The notes below the pieces were generated by a model. It ran no database searches. It had not been told where the DNA came from and worked only from the letters and a program-made list of their open reading frames with translations. A stretch of 64,000 bases of DNA from Methylobacterium sp. W2 (lineage in GTDB: Bacteria > Pseudomonadota > Alphaproteobacteria > Rhizobiales > Beijerinckiaceae), in NCBI RefSeq assembly GCF_020662345.1, contig NZ_VMOA01000011.1, positions 62,001-126,000 on the forward strand, given 5' to 3'. Position numbers and translations under genes: made by a program. Shown piece by piece: positions 1-6,554 of this stretch (position 1 is its first letter; each line of letters begins with the position of its first letter).

Positions 1-34
1 CGAGGTCGAGGATTTGCGCGGAGGTGAGGCTCAT
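1..34 (-). CDS. Possible 5-prime end of a gene leaving the window
   Basis: An ATG at 34 opens a reading frame toward the left edge (MSLTSAQILDL, then cut off). Only eleven residues are visible and the region before the start has no strong ribosome binding site, so this is a guess from position: the AT-rich stretch to its right (about 100-175) looks like a promoter region. No family can be named. Confidence 0.25.
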   Translation of the reverse strand, partial: MSLTSAQILDL

Positions 35-411
35 ACGGCGATGGGATGAGGGTTCCGAACAGGGCTACTTCGAGGGAGCGTAGCCAGCCGAGGCTGTAAA
101 GCAAGCTTAAATCGGGGGTCGGCGTTCTTAAGAAGAAATCATTAATAAAACTTGCTAATTATTAATGTCAATATTTCGTCGCGCAAAGACAAAATCCGCA
201 GGTGAAGTGGCTGATTCCGGCGGGGTGAATGATTGGGCCGTCATGGTTCTGTATCCGTCAGGTCTTTGCCCTCGCAAACGACTTCGGGGCGGATGTCGTC
301 CTTCTCCACCGTAGGAGATCGGGCGGGGAGTGTCCTCCACCTTGCCAGTCCGGACCGTCGGCATGGACGATCCTGAGCGGGGTCGATCGCTCAAGCGGTT
401 GCCGGGCCGAG
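35..411. other. Intergenic region left of the nepR-like gene
   Basis: No convincing coding sequence on either strand. The stretch about 130-175 is AT-rich with repeated ATTAAT-like words, unlike the surrounding GC-rich DNA, and probably holds the promoter of the leftward gene at the window edge. Confidence 0.4.
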
Positions 412-436
412 TGAACTTAATGCCGGCCGTCGCGTT
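412..436 (+). promoter_or_regulatory. Near-consensus EcfG (general stress) promoter
   Basis: TGAAC-N16-CGTT differs from the EcfG consensus GGAAC-N16-CGTT at one base. It lies 30 bases before the preferred start of the NepR-like gene, in the right orientation and spacing for a short leader. NepR genes are typically EcfG-controlled in Alphaproteobacteria, which supports the call, but one mismatch leaves doubt. Confidence 0.4.
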
Positions 437-466
437 CCCAGTTCTGGTTTCAGCTAAGGAATGGCG

Positions 467-661
467 ATGCGCATTGAGGAATACCGCGAGCCCACTTGGC
501 CCCGGCCCCGTGCCACGGATCTGAATAGCGCGCTCACCGAAACCACGCGGCGTCGTCTCGGCGAAGAGCTGCAGGCCCTCTACGAGCCGATCATCGATGA
601 GCCGCTGGATCCACGCCTTGCCGAACTCATGAGGCAACTGGAAGCGGACCGGGACCGGTAA
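467..661 (+). CDS. NepR-like anti-sigma factor (orphan)
   Basis: A 64-residue protein whose second half (LGEELQALYEPIIDEPLDPR followed by LAELMRQLE) matches the NepR family, the anti-sigma factor that sequesters EcfG until phosphorylated PhyR displaces it. The two helices joined by the acidic EP turn are visible around residues 28-60. The ATG at 467 is preferred over the one at 461 because AAGGA at 456-460 is six bases from 467 but abuts 461. Normally nepR sits beside phyR and ecfG; neither is here, so this is a second or relocated copy. An EcfG-like site lies just upstream. Family assignment is fairly sure; whether it still binds a sigma factor is unknown. Confidence 0.75.
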   Translation: MRIEEYREPTWPRPRATDLNSALTETTRRRLGEELQALYEPIIDEPLDPRLAELMRQLEADRDR

Positions 662-1100
662 GGCAGAGTTTGGTCGAAAGATCGAGGACGATCCTCTCCG
701 TGTTGTCTGACGATCTCTCTGGCGGCCAATGTGCCTCGACTCCGCTCAGGTCCTGTCGGACCTCGGAGGCCGATGAATGGGCGGAGCGGCTTTGCAGCGA
801 GCCCGTGCCTTGGCCGCCTTGTTAAGGGCAAGAACGCACGCGGCCTGGATCCAGCGGCGATCCAGGTTCGAACGGCCAGAGTCTCGGCGGCACCCTGGCG
901 TCCCGGGACGGACCGGACCGGTAAGCCGCCCAATTGTTGTCCTGGATAGCTTTCGGTCGCTGCAGGGCGCCGGTGCGGCACTGTCTGTCATTAAGCGTAT
1001 GGCTATGGGCTTGAGGCGCCGCAAGGTAACTCGCAACGCCAAGAATCCACAGTGCGGGCCGCGACGCCGGCTGGTCCTGCGGATCGACGGTCGATCCGAT
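662..1100. other. Intergenic, no gene recognised
   Basis: Several overlapping open frames exist because of high GC, but none has family-like composition, a good ribosome binding site or recognisable motifs. The reading frame that continues into the RTX-like fragment is open here but its residues are arginine-rich and look like non-coding translation. Confidence 0.4.
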
Positions 1101-1635
1101 CGGACGCTGGTCCAGGGGGATGGCGGCAACGACAAGCTCTTCCTTATCGGAGCCGAAACCTTCACGTTCACCGATACGAGCTTCAAGAGCATCGAGGCGG
1201 TCTATGTGCGCGAGGCCCTGACCCTCGATCTGTCGGGCGTCACCACAGGCACGACGATCGTCCTGCAGAACGTCGACGATACGTCCGCCACGGTGGCGGG
1301 CACGAAGGGCAATGACATCATCAAAGCCGGGGAGGGGAGCGCCGACATCAATGGCGGCACGGGCAGCGACAAGCTGTATGCCGGCTCGGGGGGGCGATAC
1401 CTTCACGTTCCAAGCGAATTTCGGGCGCGACAACGTCTATGGCTTCGTGAAGGGCTTCAACCATCTCGACGTATCGGCCCTCGTCAGCCGCTTTGAAGAC
1501 ATCAGCATCACTGAGCTGAATGGCGGGGTGAACACGCTCATCACGTTCGCAGGCGCCGGCTCTGACAACAAGGTCATCCTTCACGATGTTGTCTCGACAT
1601 CCTTGGATGCTACGGATTTCGGATTCCTGATCTAG
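1101..1635 (+). pseudogene. Truncated, frameshifted RTX/calcium-binding repeat fragment
   Basis: Residues resembling the C-terminal part of secreted RTX (hemolysin-type calcium-binding) proteins appear in two frames. The first carries GGNDKLFLIG, then GTKGNDIIKAGEGSADINGG and GGTGSDKLYAGSGG; after a run of seven G at 1388-1394 the sequence continues one frame over with GGDTFTFQANFGRDNVYGF and ends at 1635 in SLDATDFGFLI, a typical RTX C-terminus. Six G would restore one frame. No plausible N-terminus or start is visible, so the gene also seems truncated at the 5-prime side. It could alternatively be a homopolymer sequencing error in a short gene. A strong terminator follows directly. Confidence 0.6.
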
Positions 1636-1661
1636 CAGATCTCGTTCGAGCGACCTGCACC

Positions 1662-1695
1662 AAGCCCGGCTGGATCACACCGCGCCGGGCTTTTT
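1662..1695 (+). terminator. Rho-independent terminator
   Basis: AAGCCCGGC pairs with GCCGGGCTT across a 13-base loop and is followed by a T run (TTTTT at 1691-1695). It lies 27 bases after the stop of the RTX-like fragment, suggesting that fragment was once an expressed gene. Confidence 0.75.
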
Positions 1696-2527
1696 GCTGG
1701 CAGGATGCCAGCCGCCTGGCTGGGAGACGACGACTCATGCCCGGCCCCCGGCCGCCTCCTCACCCGGGGCGATCACCCTGTCCGCTTCGCCCTCGGTTCA
1801 TCACCATGGGCTTCCGTCTTCCATCGTCCCGTTGTCGTGAGAGAGTGGCTTTGCCATCGCGCGGCCTCTAACCGATCGCGTAGGCCCCGCACGAAGCCTC
1901 CGTATCGCCGCGTCCCTGGATGGCCTCGCTGCGGCGTCATCTCACGACGAGCGGGCGATGCGTCCTATGGTCGAACAGGGCCAAGGCGTGCCGAAGATCG
2001 CTCCGAAACTGGCGAACCCGAAGTCCCGCCTCGGTATCCGACTGCTGCATGGCGCCCTGCGCGTCGCCAGCACCCGTTTCGTCCGCCGCGTTTTCGGGCA
2101 CGCTCTTCTCGCGTCCTCCGAGGGCACCCGACTTCTCTGCGTACGATGGCCCGGCGGCGTGAGGACCGAACGGACGGCCCTCCTAAAACACCGCTCGATC
2201 CGATCCTGATCCGGGGTGCTACGTCGCCGTGCGGAACCGAGGCCTCGTGTCGGCACCGGTTCGGCTGACCTGCCCGGCGTCTGGTCATTACGAAGGGGGG
2301 CGAACGGGGGTCGGCTCGACGGTCAAGCCGCGTCCACGCATCAGGATTCCCGACTCCGAGCGCGTAGCGCTTCTCACTATCGTTACCGATACAGACGGAA
2401 TCACCTGATCACGATCAGGGCGGTCCCAGGTCCGAAAGGGCGGGCTTTCGTCGTCGGCATGGCGTTGATGCGGCCTGCGTCAGGTTCGCCGTCACCGGAA
2501 CGGCGCGGATGGCCATGGGTTCGCGTC
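1696..2527. other. Long non-coding stretch
   Basis: About 830 bases with only short overlapping frames on both strands, none with recognisable motifs or good start signals. I see no repeat or RNA gene. It may be degraded sequence; together with the neighbouring pseudogene it marks 0.6-2.5 kb as a decayed segment. Confidence 0.4.
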
Positions 2528-2546
2528 CCGGGGAACGGTTCCCCGG
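2528..2546. promoter_or_regulatory. Perfect 19-base palindrome before the amidotransferase
   Basis: CCGGGGAAC and GTTCCCCGG flank a single central G and end three bases before the ATG at 2550. The dyad overlaps the likely ribosome binding site (CGGAG), so it could be an operator or a leader hairpin that hides the start. No regulator is recognised. Confidence 0.4.
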
Positions 2547-2549
2547 AGC

Positions 2550-3431
2550 ATGGTCCCATTGCAGACATCGACGCCACGGTTGCGTTTTCTCGTCGCGGAG
2601 AGCGAACCACCGGAGGCCCGCGAAAAGCGCCGGGACAGCGTCGGGCGCTCGTCGGGCGAGACCTTCGTCGAGATCCTGGGGCGCCTTGCGCCGGGGGCCG
2701 TCTGCCACCGGATCATGCCGGCGGACGCGGATTGTGCCCTTCCGCAGGGCGAGACCCTCGGCGGATACGATGCGGTCTTCCTGTCGGGGTCGCCGCTATC
2801 GCTTTACGAGGAGACGCCGGAGGTCAGGCGCTCGCTGGTCTTCATGGGCGCATTGTTTGGATCGGGAACACCGTCTTTCGGGTCCTGCGCCGGCCTGCAG
2901 GTGGCCACGGTCGCAGCCGGTGGTACCGTCAGGCAGAACCGGAACGGCCCCGAGGCAGGTTTCGCCCGACGGATCGTCCCGACCGAGGCCGGGCGCTCCC
3001 ATCCGTTATTGAGGGGCCGCCCCGCCGCCTACGACGCGCCCAGCATCCATAGCGACGAGGTCGAGACGCTCCCCGACGGGGCGATCCTACTGGCAAGCAA
3101 TCGGTCCACAATCGTGCAGGCCGCGGAGATCCGGCATGCCGGTGGCACGTTCTGGGGCGTCCAGTACCACCCGGAGATCGGCCTCGACGAGGTCACCGGG
3201 GCCTTGCGACGTCAGGCGGGCGATCTGGTCGAGTGCGGCTTGGCCCGCACTCGGCGCGAGGTCGAGGACCAAGCCGACCTCGTCGAGGCGCTCCACCGTG
3301 AGCCCACCCGGCGCGACCTCGCGTGGCGGCTCGGGCTGGACGACCAGGTCACTGACGAGGTCAACAGGCAGGTTGAGATCGCCAACTTCATCGAGGCGCT
3401 GGCTATCCCGAGGTGGAACGGGCGCCGGTGA
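2550..3431 (+). CDS. Class-I glutamine amidotransferase-like protein
   Basis: A 293-residue protein of the GATase1 superfamily, most like the GMP-synthase-type amidotransferase domains that release ammonia from glutamine. The oxyanion region YDAVFLSGSPLSLYE (73-87), the nucleophile elbow GSCAGLQVA with Cys113, and GVQYHPE with His207 and Glu209 complete the triad. About 80 residues follow the GATase domain, including a charged helical tail. No synthase partner is encoded nearby, so the acceptor substrate is unknown; stand-alone members include peptide or polyamine hydrolases. A palindrome lies immediately before the start. The start is the first ATG; TTG codons slightly downstream are possible. 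Confidence 0.8.
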   Translation: MVPLQTSTPRLRFLVAESEPPEAREKRRDSVGRSSGETFVEILGRLAPGAVCHRIMPADADCALPQGETLGGYDAVFLSGSPLSLYEETPEVRRSLVFMGALFGSGTPSFGSCAGLQVATVAAGGTVRQNRNGPEAGFARRIVPTEAGRSHPLLRGRPAAYDAPSIHSDEVETLPDGAILLASNRSTIVQAAEIRHAGGTFWGVQYHPEIGLDEVTGALRRQAGDLVECGLARTRREVEDQADLVEALHREPTRRDLAWRLGLDDQVTDEVNRQVEIANFIEALAIPRWNGRR

Positions 3432-3476
3432 CGCGCCTGTCATCGAGCCGAGGCGGCCCTTGTCTCGCCCGTGAGC

Positions 3477-3722
3477 TTAGGCAGCCGTTTTACGGAGCTT
3501 TGCGACCTTGTCCTCAAGCTCTTTCGCGGCCTGACCGAATAATTCGGAACGCCTGCGAAGGACCTCCTGCTTTCCTTTCTTGCCGGCAGCCTGGGCCTTC
3601 TCATCGGCCTTTTGGGACTTGGCCCGGAACCGAATCGCGAGCTTCTCGGAAGCTTCGGCGATCTTGCCGTTTGTTTCGGTCGTTTCCAGCTTGAGCCGGT
3701 CTTTATGATCGTTCTTGGCCAT
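3477..3722 (-). CDS. Small charged coiled-coil-like protein
   Basis: An 81-residue lysine- and glutamate-rich protein (MAKNDHKDRLKLETTETNGK onward), predicted mostly alpha-helical with heptad-like Ala/Leu spacing, ending KLRKTAA. The ATG at 3722 is chosen because AAGGAG at 3732-3737 is eight bases away; an in-frame ATG six bases upstream is too close. No signal peptide, no cysteines. I do not recognise the family. It converges with the amidotransferase gene and is separated from the next gene by about 290 bases. Confidence 0.6.
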   Translation of the reverse strand: MAKNDHKDRLKLETTETNGKIAEASEKLAIRFRAKSQKADEKAQAAGKKGKQEVLRRRSELFGQAAKELEDKVAKLRKTAA

Positions 3723-4012
3723 AGGCATCACTCCTTCGTCGCGTCGCCGATAGGGGACGCGACGCGTCCTCATAACGGTCCGGTTCGCGATTGGCACTTT
3801 CCGGACGGGCTGTGGCGTCGCCTGCTGCAGGCCGCCCGGAAGAGGGCACCGGTTTGCCCTCGCGGGAGTTGTAACATCTCCACGGGCCGGACGAGTGAAT
3901 CGATTCCAGCGGGTGACGAGGACGGTCACTGCCCCTACCGTCATGCATGTGACGCGGCGCAAAGCCGTGCACTGCCGACGAACGGTCGGGCCTGGGAACC
4001 GGAGGAAACAGG

Positions 4013-4483
4013 ATGGCCAGCCCTATGTTCGACGAGACCAACATCACCTGGCGGACGCTCGATTGGCTCCCGCATATCGCGTTCTTCGTCTACAAGGTCG
4101 ACGAGGAGAACCGCATCGTCGACGTCGTGTTCAAATTCGCGGCCAACCAACGCGTGATGCTGCATCGACACAAGAGCCCCTACGTGACCCTCGTGATGCA
4201 GGGTGAGCTGAGGTTCTACCGCGAGGACGGCACGCTGAAAGAGATCCGCCCGACGGGCAGCTACGTGTCGGGCGTCGCGAATGGTGACGCGCATATGGAG
4301 GGTGGCGGCGACGAGGACGCCATCGTTTTCTTCAGCAACCGCAACATCGAGGACGCGCTCTACGAGTTCCTCGACGAGTCGGGCAACCCCGTTCAGGTTC
4401 TCGGCATCGCGGACTTCAAGGCGCAGCTCGAAGACCAGATTGCGACGGGCACCTTCGCGAAGGTCACCGCTCGAGCCGCGTAG
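4013..4483 (+). CDS. Cupin-domain protein
   Basis: A 156-residue single-domain cupin. Motif 1 supplies His51-x-His53 (LHRHKSPYVTLVMQGELRFY region) and Glu65, and His94 (NGDAHMEGG) supplies motif 2, so a mononuclear metal site is likely intact. Small cupins of this length act as dioxygenases, isomerases or sensors; the substrate cannot be told from sequence. The start is supported by GGAGG at 3999-4003. It stands alone between a convergent-side intergenic region and a leftward radical SAM gene. Confidence 0.8.
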   Translation: MASPMFDETNITWRTLDWLPHIAFFVYKVDEENRIVDVVFKFAANQRVMLHRHKSPYVTLVMQGELRFYREDGTLKEIRPTGSYVSGVANGDAHMEGGGDEDAIVFFSNRNIEDALYEFLDESGNPVQVLGIADFKAQLEDQIATGTFAKVTARAA

Positions 4484-4861
4484 CTATGACGAATGCCGGG
4501 GATGCAAAGGCTTTCCCGGCCTTCGCGGTGACGATGAACTGACGTTGCCGGTCATGCGTCCGGCGAGGTGATGATCAGCTCCGGCGCATGCGTTCCTGAA
4601 CCGCCCCAGGTTTCCCTGAGGCTTCGATTCTTGAGGGGGATGGAGCCATGACGAAGTGAACCCCACCGTATTCCCCCTGAAAGGCCTGACCCGTGCTTAC
4701 GATTGACCACGTGTCATGGCGTTGATCTGTCGGCCCTCCCGGCTGCACCCGCGGCAAAATGGGCCACGTCATTTTGACGATGCTCGGCATAGTCGCGCGG
4801 ATGGTGCGAGGGTTCTTCCAGGAGTGCCAGCGCAAGGGCATCGAGCGCGCGAAAGGCACTT
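4484..4861. other. Intergenic, no gene recognised
   Basis: About 380 bases between the convergent cupin and radical SAM genes. Short frames on the minus strand (for example a GTG-started one ending at 4484) have no family resemblance or ribosome binding site. No clear terminator with a T run was seen. Confidence 0.4.
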
Positions 4862-5929
4862 TCAGAAGGCGTAGCGAACTTGGCAATAGGGCATCAGCTC
4901 GGCCAGATGATCCTTGAGACGCGCGATCCATCGCCCCTTCCAGCCGGTTCGATAGCGCAGGTTGTCGCCGCCACCCTGCGACCGTTTCGCCTCCTGGATG
5001 TCGGGCCGCCAGAGCAGGTCCTCCGCGCGGGGATGCCAGTTCAGATTGACCGCGTGAAGATCCGCATTGTGCGTGAGCAGGATGATCTCGGCCTTGAGCT
5101 GCGCCTTGGCCGCCGGGCCGATGCGATCGTCGATGGCGGTGAACAGGTCGCGCCAATCGGCCTCCCAGCCTTCGTAGAGGATAACCGGCGAGAAGTTCAC
5201 GTGGACTTCGAAACCGGCCGCCACGAAATCGTCGATCACCGCGATGCGCTCATGCATCGGGGCTGTACGCACATCCACGACCTTCGCGATCCGCTCCGGC
5301 ATCAGCGAGAAGCGGATACGGGTCTTGCCCTGGGGATCATAGGTGAGCAGCTCCCGGTTCACGGCCTTCGTGGCAAAGGAGGCCTTGGCGTTGGGGAGGT
5401 CGCGGAACAGCCCGATCATGTCGCGCACGTTGTCCGACAGGGTCGCGTCAACGGAAAGGTCGCCATTCTCACCGAGATCGTAGACCCAATGCGCCGCATC
5501 CACCGTATCCGGCTCGGTTAGCGGTCCCTGGCGCGCGGCATGGCGGGTGATCGCGGCGCAGACCTGCTCGATGTTCACGAAGAGGGAGATCGGGTTGGCG
5601 AAACCCTTGCGCCGGGGGACGTAGCAGTAAGCGCAGGCCATCGCGCAGCCATTCGAGGTCGAGGGCGCGATGAAATGGGCGCTGCGCCCGTTCAGCCGCA
5701 TCGTCAGGCCCTTCTTCACACCGAGCACCAAGGTCGAGCGCTTGATCCGCAGCCAATCCTCGGCAGAGCCTTCGTTGCCGTGCAGGTTCGGGATGTTCCA
5801 GTGCGACGGGACCTCGATCCGCTCGGCATGAGGAAAGCGATCGAGGATCGCGAGCCCGCGCGCGAAATTCGCGACGGCGGGTTCGTGGTAGATCGTCTGA
5901 ATATCGAGGATGTCGCGGGATAGGGCCAT
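4862..5929 (-). CDS. Spore-photolyase-family radical SAM protein
   Basis: A 355-residue radical SAM protein. Cys95, Cys99 and Cys102 (SNGCAMACAYC) form the CX3CX2C cluster motif; the N-terminal EVPSHWNIPNLHGNEG segment and overall length match the spore photoproduct lyase (SPL) family rather than other radical SAM groups. In Firmicutes SPL reverses spore photoproduct thymine dimers; Alphaproteobacteria do not sporulate, and related non-spore homologues exist whose role is unsettled. The frame is open upstream to 6193, but the extra 88 residues lack SPL similarity, so the ATG at 5929 is preferred although its ribosome binding site is weak. UV lesion repair is an inference from family only. Confidence 0.8.
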   Translation of the reverse strand: MALSRDILDIQTIYHEPAVANFARGLAILDRFPHAERIEVPSHWNIPNLHGNEGSAEDWLRIKRSTLVLGVKKGLTMRLNGRSAHFIAPSTSNGCAMACAYCYVPRRKGFANPISLFVNIEQVCAAITRHAARQGPLTEPDTVDAAHWVYDLGENGDLSVDATLSDNVRDMIGLFRDLPNAKASFATKAVNRELLTYDPQGKTRIRFSLMPERIAKVVDVRTAPMHERIAVIDDFVAAGFEVHVNFSPVILYEGWEADWRDLFTAIDDRIGPAAKAQLKAEIILLTHNADLHAVNLNWHPRAEDLLWRPDIQEAKRSQGGGDNLRYRTGWKGRWIARLKDHLAELMPYCQVRYAF

Positions 5930-6219
5930 GCGGTGTCCAACGGTGCGCCGTTGCACCTCGGCAGACAGATAGGGCGGGTGAGCGCCGGCGAGGATGACGT
6001 TCCCGCCAGGGACGCGGTCAGCGTCGCGGAGCAGCCGCTCGAAAGCCGATCTCGTGATCCGCGGAGGGGCGGCCAGAATGCGGCTCAGCGAACACGTCGT
6101 TAACAGGAAGTTACCGTCCGCCCCTTTGTGGCAGCGCCGAATCATGCGCTTAAGGCGCTTGCGTTCGGCTCCCGTCGCAGGAGGTGAAACCATTGTCCTG
6201 GCTGCAGCGTATTCCAGGC

Positions 6220-6381
6220 ATGGTCAGTTTCGACATGCTCATCGATGATCTGGAACGGGAGAAACAGGCTCTCGCGCAGGACACCGCGTGTGGTGGACCT
6301 GCGTCCTATGCCGTCATCGATATGCTGATCGCGCTCGACCAGAAGATCTTCGCCTTGCGAATGCTGAGCGAGGACCGCTGA
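6220..6381 (+). CDS. Small acidic hypothetical protein
   Basis: A 53-residue frame (MVSFDMLIDDLEREKQALAQ onward) divergent from the radical SAM gene. It is acidic with regularly spaced Leu/Ile and probably helical. A GTG at 6184 would add twelve residues, but its AGGAG has no spacing; the ATG at 6220 has only a weak site. Composition is more protein-like than the shadow frames nearby, yet no family is recognised. Confidence 0.4.
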   Translation: MVSFDMLIDDLEREKQALAQDTACGGPASYAVIDMLIALDQKIFALRMLSEDR

Positions 6382-6554
6382 ATTCGGCCCGGACAGGAGC
6401 GGGTCTCCGGTCCTGATGTTCCCGAAACTTCCGGTCTCTCCGCACCGCACCAAAGGGCCTGAGCGCCTCGACCGGCACTCGGTCGCCTTGCGGACTCGGT
6501 GACAATCGAGTTCCGGGCAGCCATCGATTGTTGGGATCCCGCATGTCGGGGCTG

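Noticed and set aside
1705..2268. 187-residue plus-strand frame in the gene-poor left region
   Set aside because: No ribosome binding site, Arg/Pro-rich translation, overlapping frames equally open on both strands.
4484..4666. 60-residue minus-strand frame after the cupin gene
   Set aside because: GTG start without ribosome binding site and no protein-like pattern.
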